Shown in pieces: positions 52,901 through 64,000 of a stretch of DNA of 64,000 nucleotides (position 1 is its first letter; each line of letters starts with the position of its first letter). Position numbers and translations under genes: made by a program. Where the stretch lies: contig JABVXV010000088.1 in the NCBI GenBank assembly GCA_013365325.1, positions 143,893 through 207,892 on the forward strand, written 5' to 3'. This DNA is from Dipetalonema caudispina (Eukaryota > Nematoda > Chromadorea > Rhabditida > Onchocercidae). The notes beneath the pieces are model-generated. The model was not told the DNA's origin. It saw nothing but the letters and a program-made list of their open reading frames with translations, and did not search any database.

Positions 52901-55900
52901 AAGGTTATTCTATTTTACTACCAAATATTTCAATTAAATTAAATCTTTAAAATCAGTAATGTTACTTTCGAAATAATATAGCAAGTTTTACTGTAAAATT
53001 AATAGCTGTTACTATATTTAACATTAGCATTGAAATTTATACATATAATATCATTAAAACGATTACTTTCAAGAAATATCAAGAAAACCAATCAATTTCA
53101 AATTATAATTCTGATGCTTCCAAAATTTTCAAACTAACTTTCTGTGCTTTTAGTGAAATGCCATTTTTCTGCCTGCAGTGATCATTTCTTATTAATAATA
53201 AAATGTAATTTATTTAAGGTAAAATATTGCCAAAATTACGACGAAAAAGTATAACAAACGAGTCTAACATAAGCTATAACGAAGAAGGCAAATCACAGGA
53301 CTATGTATTTCGTTTAGTACCGACCTGTACATCACCGTTACCACTCAATGAGACAAATGATTTAGATGAAACTGTGATCCATGAAATATCGACATTCAAT
53401 GATTCAACCACTAAACTAAGGTTTTACCTATTTGTTTAACAATAATTTAACTGTATAACTAAATTTCATCCGTCTTTTTTTTTTCAAATAACCGACTGAA
53501 TGATGAAAAGTTAGAAGTTTTGGAGTAATGAATTTGTTAACTTTATTTTTGAATACTTGCAGAAAGCGAGACGAGAAACGAACGGTAAGTGAAAGCGAAG
53601 TGGACGAGCTTATGAGGTTGGTTAGAAAAGTATTGAAACTATTAGCATTGAGTTGTAGTTGTTGTGACCACAGGCCAGCAGTTCTGTATGGCTAAATACT
53701 TATTGAATGAATAGCAAATACTTGTCTGTGTATCAAATAAAGGAATAAGTACAATTAAAATGAATAAATAGATTAGAAAATGAATTGGAACGATGTTAAT
53801 GTGATGATAAAATTTGTGGAAAATTTTCTAGGATATAAAATGAAAAGACTTCACATATTATAATAAATTTCATAAAATTTTCCGGATCTGCAGACAGAAT
53901 TTCAAAAAAGCGTGTTCTTCCATGAGAATGCAAATTTTGGCTCGAGCTTTCTATGGATGTAAGCTTCAAGTTTACGTTTACTTTGCACTTTATTATTTTT
54001 GGAAATAACGACTTCCCATTTTCTTCATTTATAATCTATCATGATCATTGCTATTTGTAGTAAAGTCACTTCTTCTTCAACAATTATATGAAGCACAGAT
54101 CCGGAATACTGAAGGAAAGATCAGAATCAGATCAACTCAAGATTTATTTAAATTTTTTTAAAGCAGCTATTTCTATAGCACATCTCACTTATCCTATTCA
54201 CATTCTCCGGTCATGTCAGATCTAATAATCACCAATAAATCATCTGTTGGATCTGCTTTTTCTGTTTTATCAATTGTTAATTTACCGGTATGCAAATTAG
54301 ATGCGTGTATGAGTATTATGCCGCTGCAAACCAATGATAGGTCATTTATAGGGTTAGCATATTGTGGTCATTTGCGCACCATTCGAAATCATCTGTCATG
54401 TTTGGTAGATTCGAGAGCAATAATAGAGGAAACAACCGGACCAGTCAATGAGGATTTTTGGAAAGAATGCCGGAATTTGAAATCTGTTAGTGCATTTGTT
54501 CTTTGCTATATTTGCACTTTCTTTTATGACTGCTATCAATTAATTTTTGAATGTATTAACGCATCAGGAGAAGATGGAAAAAGAATTCTTATCGAGAACT
54601 TATCGATTTGGCATCAAAGGCAGTGAATCTTTCATGCTTCGACGTAAAGCTTGGCCATATCTGTTAGGCTTGGTAAATTGGACGCAAGATTTTGAACAGC
54701 TTAAGAATACATATCGTGCAAAGTACTACAACGATGTGGTGGAGTGGGAAAAGATCGAGAAAACTGTTCGTGAACGTGATCAAGAAGCATTCGTAGCCGG
54801 TTAACAAGCTTTACTTTTTCCTGAATAAGTGTGGAAAAAAGGCCTATTTCTCAGGAATAGCTTTGAGAGGAGATCAGTTGGAATAGCAAGAAGAAGAAGT
54901 ATATTTGTAAAAACTTCACGGATTTAATCTTTCCTGATCTAATCTTAAATTTCTATATTCACCACTATATTCAAAATCGCTTCATCACTTTGTAGTGATT
55001 GTTGCTAGCAAGAGAAAATGAATATTCTAAATGCAAAAATTAATTTTACATAGGTCATCCGATGACAGGAATGGTTAACTTCTAAATAAAGTATGCGAAG
55101 TTTGATAAAAAAAATGATAAAATGCTTAGAGCATTAGTGAGAAGAAGTTAAAAAGATAAAGTTTGAATTCTAATTTACATGAAATTAATTTCACTGAAGG
55201 GATATATTTCTAGCTCGACTTCGATATCGTACGTGTAACAATGCTGAATCCAACATATCATTTCAAGAAACATCCTTGAACAATGAAGTATTCGAGGAAA
55301 ATAGCGAAGTACCTGGAAATGAGAAGGATAACGAAGAGGTGTAGCACTTCATTCCACTGATATGATGACACTTTTAATGATGCGATTTTTTACTTGACCT
55401 TTTCAAATGCAATTTTTGCTAGAAAATGTTTTACTTCCCAGAAAGATATACTTTAACCTATTTCTGGGCTAAATTTCAGGAAGATCTGATGAGAAAATTC
55501 AGTGCTAATCTACATCGTATCGAAAAAGATGTGGAACGTTGTGATCGAAGTTCGGCTTATTTTGCCAAAAAAGAAAATTTACAAAAGTTGAAAACGGTAA
55601 TGTGTACATATGTGTGGCGGAATTTAAACGAAGGTTACACGCAGGGAATGTGTGATCTAGCCGCTCCACTATTAGTGATTCTCGATGATGGTAGGTTCAA
55701 ATGATCGATAAATAAAGTTGTAACTCGTTCAGAGAGAAATAATAATGCTTATCTCTGATATGCTAGCAGATTATTCACAAAGGTAACAACTTGAAATGTT
55801 CAATAATTAATTTATTACTATATTAAATGTGTCTTAAAAGTATTTCAACAAATAAATTAGTATGACAGTTGTAATATAAAAGTGTTGTATATCCGGTAGA

Positions 55901-57049
55901 AGATATAATGTACAGAAGGACTGAATATTTGCAGTAACCGGATTGAAAATTAAACAACTGACTACTAGTTATTAAAAATCTCTAATATGCGGTCATTATA
56001 GAACCTCTGGTACTGGCATGTTTTGACCGGTTGATGCTCCGAATGAAGCAAAATTTCCCACAAAGAACTGGAATGGACGATAATCTGGCTTATATGAATT
56101 CACTTTTACAGGTTTCTTTCTCTTTTATCCGATCAATTTTACTTAATAAATATTACGTTGTGCTTGTGTTCTTTCCTTTTTTTTTTTTTTTTTTTTTAAA
56201 TCATTATGATTCATGAATCAACCTATTTTAAGAATTGCCTACTTCTGTTTCAGGTAATGGATCCGGAATTTTTCGAGTATATAGCTGAAAATGGTGACGC
56301 AACACATCTCTCTTTTACTTATCGATGGTTCCTACTTGACTTCAAGAGAGGTTATTTATTCTGTCTTTGTCTGGTAGTACGATTACAAAACTAAACCCTT
56401 AATCCCTTATCATTTGTTAGATTTTTCAAATAAAATGTTTAATTAATAAACAATTAAATAATATGAATGAAATATGAATGAACGATTGCTAATTAAGCTG
56501 ATATGGTTACGGTATATTCACTTCTAGAATTCACCTATCCACAAGTATTCCGTGTTTGGGAAGTAATCTGGGCAGCATCCTCACTGGTCACTACTCATTT
56601 TCATTTGTTCTTTGCCCTAGCGATGATCATCACATATCGTCATATAATTATTGACAATCGAATGGATTTCACTGATGTTATCAAATTTTACAACGGTTTG
56701 TTTAATTTTTAAGATTTTCTTGTTAAACATTTTTTAAAGAGAAAATAACTTTTGATTAAAACTAGAAATTAGTTGAGTAATCTTTTAGATGATTTGAATA
56801 TTAGTAATTTGATTTATTTTTACAAGAAGTTTCAAGAAACTTCGGTAGCTCTCATTATTTCATATCTATGATTCTATTTATTACAAATTATTGTTTTTTT
56901 TCGATTGATTTTAGATTAAAAAAGAAGTAAAACTAAAATTTGTAGAAATGGCAGAAAGGCACAACGTGGATGAACTTTTGGATTCAGCTCGTAATCTACT
57001 GGAACGATTGCAAACAATTATTATGGGACTGGAATCGGTTAAGAATTGA
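46947..57049 (+). CDS. tbc-8: TBC-8/SGSM (RUTBC) family RabGAP: RUN plus TBC domains
   Basis: The C. elegans orthologue TBC-8 is a GAP for RAB-2 in dense-core vesicle maturation; SGSM1/2 are the vertebrate relatives. Twenty exons join in phase: 46947-47177, 47313-47388, 47600-47759, 48087-48176, 48340-48413, 50839-50984, 51932-52179, 52346-52461, 52694-52903, 53219-53420, 53563-53616, 53894-53958, 54352-54485, 54568-54799, 55214-55338, 55480-55690, 56002-56111, 56254-56350, 56528-56695, 56946-57049. The product is 950 residues. The RUN domain lies at about 78-230 ([14 protein letters not shown], then VGPCAIDY at 211-218). A PH-like Rab-binding region follows at about 280-430 ([19 protein letters not shown]). 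The TBC domain is at about 603-950: [19 protein letters not shown] with arginine finger R741, GYTQGM with glutamine finger Q776. Catalytic residues are intact, so it is probably an active GAP. The start ATG is the least certain point; donors of exon 3 (gtttgt) and exon 8 (gttagt) are weak. Confidence 0.92.
47771..47850. repeat. Tandem duplication, period 46 bases, in tbc-8 intron 3
   Basis: A 34-base segment beginning GAATTATTTATATTT at 47771 recurs from 47817 with two substitutions, just downstream of the exon 3 donor site. Confidence 0.88.
48414..50838 (+). other. tbc-8: Intron 5 of tbc-8 (2.4 kb)
   Basis: This is the longest intron of the model. It interrupts the RUN domain immediately before its VGPCA motif. 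I see no nested gene in it, only AT-rich sequence with TA-rich and poly-T stretches (e.g. 49743-49754). Confidence 0.8.
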
Positions 57050-57284
57050 GTTTGACATCATTACAAAGCTAAAAACTTTCAGTAATTGTACTACTATTTA
57101 TGAAATGAATTTTACAACTTTTGTAGAACAATTTTTTTTCAATCCGAAAAAAAGAATCTCTCTTCAGTAATGCTAAGTAAACAGAAGATAGCATGTTACT
57201 TCTAATTTCATAGTTTTAGGAGAACAGAATTCAATTCCTGAATAATGAAGCTGAGTGATAAGAGCTTACGGAAGTGCAATCCTG

Positions 57285-57290
57285 AATAAA
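57285..57290 (+). terminator. Candidate polyadenylation signal for tbc-8
   Basis: A canonical AATAAA lies 236 bases beyond the tbc-8 stop codon. Such hexamers are common in AT-rich DNA, so this is only the first plausible candidate. Confidence 0.4.
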
Positions 57291-57367
57291 AGTAATAGCA
57301 TAACATTTCATTTATAATCAAAATCTAATAGACCTTTAATTCTTTATCGAACAAATGTGATATACAA

Positions 57368-57489
57368 CCATTTTGTGACTCTGATATATTTCCATTCTAT
57401 GGCTTCGATATACATCTATTTTGTGGCTCTGATACATATCCATTTTATGACTCTGAGGCTCTGATATATTTCCACCTGATGGCTCTTTA
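57368..57489. repeat. 24-base minisatellite, about five diverged units
   Basis: Units begin at 57368, 57392, 57416, 57440 and 57472; the fourth carries an 8-base internal duplication (CTCTGAGG region). Each reads roughly CCATTTTGTGGCTCTGATAT plus four bases. The period is a multiple of three, so on the - strand it gives 8-residue repeats (YQSHKM-like) within a 66-codon frame at 57336-57536, without other signs of a gene. Confidence 0.9.
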
Positions 57490-60114
57490 ACAAACAAAAG
57501 ATCTAATCTTTCAAATGTCATTGTTACACCAATCACTTTAAGAGAGTTAGAAAATCAAAATTAAAAGCCTATATTCAACTTATTTCACGTTGTCGATATA
57601 AGACTATTGAGTCAATAAGTAAATAACTCCTAAATTTTAACCTTTTTACTTTATGTCAGCTCGAAAATATGCGCTTATTTTTCTAATATTAATTTACAAA
57701 TATCATTTTCGGTGTTTTCTCTGCCATATTACCGGTTCAATATTGTGTCCTTCTGTGATCTGATCTAGGTTTTCCGATCTATCCATTCTTCCGTTACTGT
57801 CCATATTGCAGCTTATTTTCCTTTCAATTTCTATGGCTACTTTTTATTTATATCGTTATTTGTAAAAATTTTTTAAAACCAAACTGCAAAAATAATAACA
57901 CACCTATAGAGGCAATTCATTACAACAATTATCAGTCGTACTGGTATTGACTGATACAGGTTCTACTTTTTGACAGTGATAGTTTTTTTTTTTTTGTTGC
58001 AGAAATGAAAAAGAATGCTTCATTCTGTTCCTGGAATATAGGTTACAGATTTTGGACGGTCAGTATCTTTGGTAGATAAAAATTTCTGATAAAATAAAAA
58101 CAGAGGAAATTAGAAAGTTCATATCAATCGAGAAATTAATTGGAAAAGTTCCTGGATAACTTTAGAAGTTTTGCTGCAATAGTTACAGGGAATCAAATTG
58201 CTGGAATATTTAAGTTTTGTATCAGTTGATCGACCAGAAATTATAATCAATCTAAGCAATATTTGATTCATAACCGATATGAAATTGAAGGGAAGGATGA
58301 CTTTCAAATTCTGTTTTTTGATCTTATTTTGATAAAAAACTAAATCCTTCATTGAAACGGTAATTGTCCTCTTGAAATTCTTGAAGTGCTAGTTGGATTA
58401 CGATATCAACAATATTAAACGGTTTGAGAAGTATCCATTTGCTTGCAGTGCAACAATCTTCTTGTCCCATCTATAACTCGTAAAATCGAAGCACTTTTGC
58501 AGAAGCATAAACTGTTTATATCCTCAATGTGATCATGTTATTCCGGAAACCCTGAAAATAATAGTGACAAACACAATAAACCAGTAATCCGGTTAAATTC
58601 ATTCGGTACTATCTCCTTCGCTCTGCATTGCTAGTACAAAATAGAAACAAACCAACAATTTGACAACTATATCAAAATTAAAATTAATATTATTTTAAAT
58701 CTTTTTAGAAAGTAAAATACTATTAATTTAATTCAGGTGAAATTTAAGTTTATATCAAGAATAAATCAAATAATCATATGACTAGCTAGTCCATCTGAAG
58801 TTTGTTTTGAAGTTCATCTATTATCAATAAAGGTAGCCCTTTCGTTCAAGCGCTATTCATTCAAAGTAACGCTCAAAATGCTCATCATTCGGTACAAGCC
58901 TTAAATTAATGAACCCTAATCATCTTTATTACCAGAGAAGAATGGGAAGTATTGTAAAAGATCAAGTATTGCTCATGTTTGTAAGTTTGAAATTTGAAAA
59001 TTTTAATTTAGAAATCAAGAAATTATTATTTCATTTCAATAAAACTTCCTTCATTTTATCCAAATTCAAAGCTTACCTCTCTTACTCCACTTCTTTTGCA
59101 AAATGTTCAGAGCGGCTTTCCATTGAAATCTTTAAATTGTTGAGGGAAAATTTTAAATGATTTTGGTAAATTAAAAATCAAAGAAAAAAAGTTTTTTTTT
59201 CTCACAGTTAACAGAAGTAGCAATTGTGCCTTCGTCAGATTTCACGTATTTCTCACACTGTGAGGCGGGAATTGATCAATTTCACATCCTTTCGTAAATT
59301 ATGCATTAGTAACACTCAGCAAGGCAAAAAAAAAAGTATAAAGTAAGGTTATCAAAAAACGAAGGAATTGAATTTTCATGAAAAAGCTGAAAATTTCCAA
59401 TTTTAAATAAATAACATTTTGGGAAAAGTAACACAGCTTAGGTTATCTGGCATGAATAAAAAAAAAGAAAAATATTTTGTGAATGAGATAAGAACAATAT
59501 GTAAGGAATGTTATTTAGCAATAGGTAAGGTCAAATAATTACATATGTAAGGTGAAATTAAATGATCTCATATGTACGTGTTAGGTTACGTGATTGCAGC
59601 AAATTCAAGACTTTATCAATTTTGGATAATTCATACGATATTACGATTGTTCCAACAGTTTAACTTTAGTTTCTCATCATCATCATCGTTGCTCTCTCAT
59701 TAGTCGAATACCACAGTATCATTGTGTGACTAGTTTAGATGGAATTTTTAATTTTAATTTTAAATTCATCAATACACAATTATGTTTGTTCCATTCCCTT
59801 CGTTTTTTTCAGTCTTAAATTTTGGTTAGTTCAACAAAGTTCTGTTCTGCAGCATTACAATGCAGTCATATAACATGCTATATGGCATGCATTTCAAATT
59901 ATATTACTTTTGATGTTGCTTTCCAATATTATCGTTTTTTTTTTTTTTTTTTTCTGGTTGAACATAAAAAAAATGGCAACTTAGCTTAGTTTTATCTTTT
60001 CTTGAAAATTATTTCTGCTCGAATTTTGTTACACTTATGGAAATATTAGCAAAATTTTTGTGTTAAATTTTTGCAATGAGTTCAATTTTTTTTGATTCAC
60101 CAAATTTTTAGGAT
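57490..60114. other. Intergenic region with scattered coding-like fragments
   Basis: No complete gene is recognisable. Two short segments look exon-like: 58003-58058 (acceptor gcag, frame NEKECFILFLEYRLQILD, donor gtcagt) and 58449-58529 (after ttgcag, frame CNNLLVPSITRKIEALLQKH and on to a TGA at 58530). Their phases do not join directly. A third frame, PFVQALFIQSNAQNAHHSVQ, lies near 58840-58905. I recognise no family in them; they may be exons of an unrecognised or decayed gene, or chance. Confidence 0.35.
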
Positions 60115-61875
60115 ATGAAGCGACAACGACAATCACATACAATGTCCACTGTACGTGGTTATCTACTTCCAACTACTAAGGAAGACGATGAATATCAAAA
60201 TTTTATACGCAATTTCCTTTACTTTTACTAATTCATCTTTGATTAATTAAAATTGTGATATATATATATATATATATTTTAATGAAAGTCCAGAGTGATA
60301 CAACATTATCGGTCCACAATTTTCATCGTTATCAAATGTCCAGATGTCATGGAATGTCATACCGTCAACTTGGAAAGACATCCATCAATTTTTCAACCAT
60401 AGCATTTGGTATGTCGAAAAATAAAACAGCAAAAAAAAATTCAATTTTTAGAACAAAAAAGAATTGAGAGATGATATATGTAAATCTATGTGCAGGATGT
60501 GGAGCGATTGGAGGATTGTTTGGAGATTTCAAAGATTCTATAGATGAACTTCTAAATGAGACATTGAGAAACGGTGTAAATTACATTGATACTGCATATT
60601 GGTATGGCCAAACGCGATCCGAAGAGCTTCTTGGACAGGCAATTATCTCGTCTACTTTTGACCTTTCAAATCTTATACGCATTATGAACATTTCTCATCT
60701 AAAGCAATTCATAATTTCAATAATAATCAATATTTTTTCTTTTAAATATTTCCAGGCATTAACCAAAATTCCACGACATATGTATTACATCAGTACCAGA
60801 ATAGGCCGATTTGAATTAGATTACTCAAGACTTTATGATTATCAAGCTCATATCCTTCTCGAACAACTTACAGTGAGCCTTGAAAGATTGAAACTAGCCA
60901 ATGTGGACATTTGTTATCTGCAGGTTTATTCCTGATTATATATCAAAATTGCCATTTTTTACACAACAAATCGATAGTGTATGAAATACTAGAAATTTTC
61001 ATCTTCATCTTCATCTAGATTTTAAAAATTTACGTTATCCTACATAATCCTTACACTGACTTCTTTTTTTTTTTTTAAACACATCAAATAATTTGATTCT
61101 TATCGTAGACTTAGAATTATTTTATTATATCAGATCTCATCCATAGTAAAATTAGTTTTCAATTCTGTATTAAGGAAGAGAGATAAAATAAATCAAAAGA
61201 TCAAATCGAACACTGCATCAATAAAATGATACACAGAAGTTTGACGTGAATTTATCACGTAATAAACATTTCAGATTACTGGAAGTTAAATTAGTTTTGC
61301 CGTAATATTTATACTCATCCATCCCTTCTTTTCAGTATGCTTATCAAAATATATCATTCATTTATTTGCAGTTACGGAATGTCAATTTTAGTTCGTTAGC
61401 TGAAACAGTCTTCGGTGAATCATTGTGATTGAAAACAGTGATTTAAAAATGGATGTTGTAATGACATATGGATGAGCAAATCTTTTCGACAATTCATTGG
61501 GTGAATATATGCATCACTTTGAGGTTAGAAATAACAACGAAATAAGATGTTGTTGATTATTTAACTCTGATATAAGAGTAGATTATGCAATGTCATCAAG
61601 GAATCATTACATATCATTCCGTCAAATCATAACTTTCCCGACTTTGAACTTTATGAGTAGGAAAATGGCAGTTTCGTACAAACTAAAGGCCTCCACCAAA
61701 TGGGTTCATTTTTATCAATGTCTTTTAACACGTAAGAGAATCTACAGCAAAATGGAGTAGGCATTGTAAATGGTGCGCCATTATCGATGGGCTTTCTTAC
61801 CAACGAAGGACCGCCAGAATGGCATCCTGCACCGTCATGTGTTCTTCGAATTGCTTCTAAAGCCGCTTTCCTATT
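60115..61875 (+). pseudogene. Broken aldo/keto reductase (L-galactose dehydrogenase-like)
   Basis: Exon-like pieces in order are 60115-60150, 60294-60408, 60496-60638, 60756-60923, 61372-61428, about 61443-61523 and 61748-61875. They spell the N-terminal two-thirds of an aldo/keto reductase of the GVNYIDTAYWYGQ type: YRQLGKTSINFSTIAFG, then GVNYIDTAYWYGQTRSEELL with the catalytic Asp and Tyr, then ALTKIPRHMYYIST, and late PLSMGFLTNEGPPEWHP. Defects: the donor after exon 3 is GC instead of GT (60639-60640); the fifth piece ends in TGA at 61426-61428 and lacks the expected segment after the Asp-rich strand; the next piece has an in-frame TGA at 61473-61475 in place of a conserved residue; and no C-terminal exons were found up to 62.3 kb. 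The first four exons are clean, so a truncated transcript is possible. The family is an oxidoreductase using NADP; activity here is unlikely. Confidence 0.75.
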
Positions 61876-62698
61876 GTAAGGTTAGACTGTTCTTGAATTC
61901 TCACTACTATCGAGGACTGGCAAAACGTTTTTTTTAAGCTCAAGAGTGAACATTTCTAAATCCTTCCGCTGACTTGAGCTATGGTATATTTTCCACGTAC
62001 GTTTCAAAAATTTAAATTTTATTGAAACTCAAGATACTTCAAGTTTCAACAACTAACACTGCATATAGAAAAACAATTCTCGCTGCTTAAAAAAATATTC
62101 AATTGGAACCAAATCAAAACAAATAGCAGAAAACATCCTTAATTGGTTTAGCATTATCAACAAAATTTAGCTAATTTAAAAAGACAGTTTTCAGTGCCAT
62201 ACTTTTCAATAGTGAAAACAACGGTAAATTGCGATAATCCATTTTACCTTTTAAAACACTTTTTGATTAAGATTGTAATCGAATATTGCCACTAACATAC
62301 AAGGAACTTGACATAAGCAGATAGATTATGTAAATTCAGAATAAAGGAATATCATTACCAAAACTCGCCATCAATTATACGATGCATTTTCCCGGTGTTA
62401 CTACATGCCTGATTGGAATAAGCAGTATGAAAAATCTTATACAATGCTTGCAAGTAACACGTTGCGATAGTTTTGACGAATGATGAGGAAAGAGTTCGAC
62501 GCCGAATTTTTCGAAGGTAATTTTTTCCATAATAACCATGTAATTGTAAATCAAGAGTGATTCTCATTAATCGGCAATCGTGTAATCGAATCCACTCTTC
62601 AATAATATTAATGATTTTTATTAGCAAATCCTCTACTTGATTGTTTCAGTTAATATTTTAAGAGGATAGATGATGTTTAGTGCCTTAAATATGATCAT
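61876..62698. other. Region between the aldo/keto reductase remnant and the PDZ-type gene
   Basis: I searched the + strand for the missing C-terminal aldo/keto reductase exons and found none. On the - strand, 62355-62627 is open for 90 codons and is followed by a plausible donor (gtaatg), but I do not recognise the translation. It could be a downstream exon of the - strand gene or chance. Confidence 0.4.
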
Positions 62699-63844
62699 TC
62701 AAACTCTGTTTAACTCATCTTGGTTCAAGATATTTTGACAAATTGGACAGTGACAATTGGGAAAGCTTAGATTTAAATACGTACTGGAAACATATGGAGC
62801 AGGCAAACTGTAGCAAAACTTTCAAAAAGCATAGCCGTTCGCAAAATCGAAACAGCAGCAATGCAAATGCACCATAAGCATTGTGAGGTTCATATTTGGA
62901 AATCAAAAAATTTTTTCTTCCCAAAGATTTAAGAAAACTGTGGAAAACTGTTTTAAGCCAGTAATTATGATTCATTGTCAACCAGTAACGCAAGGAATCA
63001 ATATAAACAATAGGGCATATCAGCCAAAAACAAATTGACAAAAAACAGTCCACAATGCATTTCTATTTTGAATAGTAAGGAAAAAAAATCATTAGTATCA
63101 CTTGATAATAGCAAAACAAATATGATACAAGCAGTAATATTCACTAAAATATTGCTGCTATTTTCTCATGTCCCTTAAAGATTTGATGTTTGTAAAGTTA
63201 TCACTTTTTTATCCTATGCTTTGTGTGATTAATGGTATTATAATTATACAACACGAGGACAAAAATTTTTGGAATTTTGCAATATCTACCAGTTAGAAAT
63301 TACTTTTATATCAACATAGTTGATTATCGAATGGCTACAGTTACAAATCAATATATTCGCATTTAAGCATTTTTTTGTTGATATTTCATGTTTTTTTATC
63401 ACAACTATAAGTAATAATTTATATATAGCATCATTAATTGCTCACTTACATCGTAAAATTGGACCTAATCTTCAACAACAACGTCATTTATGGAAATAAT
63501 TACATTACCAGGATACAATATTCCATCAGCTCGCACTTCTTTCCATACATCTAATACTGTTAAATTCTTACCAAATTCAATTCCAAACTGCAAAAGAAAA
63601 AAGTTCCTTTTATACGACGAATAGCGATAAGAATTCCAAAATTTGAAGCATTCTTTTATTTGTACTAATATTTGCAGTAACGAATAATCCACACGGATTC
63701 GTTTACATACAAGTTTATGATTATTTTGAACTAATAATATTAAATAAATAATCAATTAAAATGAAGCATTCAACTGGTTCTCCGTCTTCATAATCAATTT
63801 GAACAGTGATCCGATAATCCGAATGCTTTATAAAGAGTGCTGTT
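62699..63844 (-). CDS. Partial PDZ-domain protein gene at the window edge, possibly broken
   Basis: On the - strand, 63844-63775 reads as an exon ending VQIDYEDGEP, with an ataaag acceptor and gttgaa donor. It joins in phase to 63587 downwards, which begins FGIEFGKNLTVLDV and continues ADGILYPGNVIISINDVVVE. Together they form the first two-thirds of a PDZ domain: carboxylate-binding loop, then the GxVIxxIN strand. The second exon runs into TAG at 63465-63467, next to a possible donor, so either the exon ends earlier (e.g. gttgtt after IND) or the gene is interrupted. A later - strand frame at 62807-62699, after a ctacag acceptor, reads LPAPYVSSTYLNL and a cysteine-rich CHCPICQ segment and ends in TGA; it may be the last exon. 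Upstream exons lie beyond the right edge. PDZ identity is fairly secure; the full model is not. Confidence 0.45.
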
Positions 63845-64000
63845 CTTTATTAGTGAAACATCACCGAAATACTGTTCAAATACTGAGGGATAGGAAATTC
63901 AGAACAGTGAGATAACTCGAAAATTGGCATCCGAGAAGTCTGATTCGCTCATTGACTGAGGCATGCACAATATACAAGCATGAAGAAATGCCAGTATCAT

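Noticed and set aside
54213..54351. In-frame extension upstream of tbc-8 exon 13
   Set aside because: The acceptor at 54350-54351 completes a Trp codon split with exon 12 and gives the family sequence AFYGWLAYC; the upstream part is intron.

Overview
The window looks like nuclear DNA from a nematode, most likely a clade III (spirurid or filarial-type) worm. The evidence is strongly AT-rich DNA with many poly-A/T runs, nematode-style TTTCAG splice acceptors, introns of a few hundred bases to 2.4 kb (longer than is typical of Caenorhabditis), and a FOZI-1-type gene joining C2H2 zinc fingers to a formin FH2 domain, an architecture I know only from nematodes. Species assignment is inference. I saw no bacterial, viral or organellar features, no tRNA or rRNA, and no CRISPR. 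All gene models were built by hand from splice signals and phase continuity.

Layout. Bases 1-28359 are gene-poor. The main structure is a 15,131-bp duplication: 1-3493 recurs without any difference I could find at 15132-18624. The geometry fits a tandem duplication whose second copy is 3494-18624 and whose first copy lies mostly left of the window, unless it is an assembly artefact. The rest of this stretch holds microsatellites, a G-quadruplex-type GC tract, and one weak two-exon candidate for a secreted protein (12933-14873).

Bases 28360-39288 hold two related + strand genes. The first is a complete 15-exon fozi-1 orthologue (822 aa, two zinc fingers plus a divergent FH2). The second is a three-exon tandem paralogue (274 aa) that keeps the zinc-finger module, with introns at the same positions and phases, but has no FH2 domain. 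It is the most interesting object here: a possible zinc-finger-only relative or competitor of FOZI-1.

Bases 39289-46946 are intergenic and contain a perfect 38-bp palindrome between 14-bp direct repeats. Bases 46947-57049 hold a complete 20-exon tbc-8/SGSM (RUTBC) gene (950 aa): RUN domain, SGSM PH-like Rab-binding region and a catalytically intact TBC RabGAP domain. To its right are a 24-bp minisatellite, a broken aldo/keto reductase gene (60115-61875), and, on the - strand at the edge, fragments of a PDZ-domain gene (63844 down to about 62699) that continues beyond the window.

The genes do not form an evident operon or pathway: fozi-1 and its paralogue are nuclear regulators, and tbc-8 is a Golgi/dense-core-vesicle trafficking regulator.
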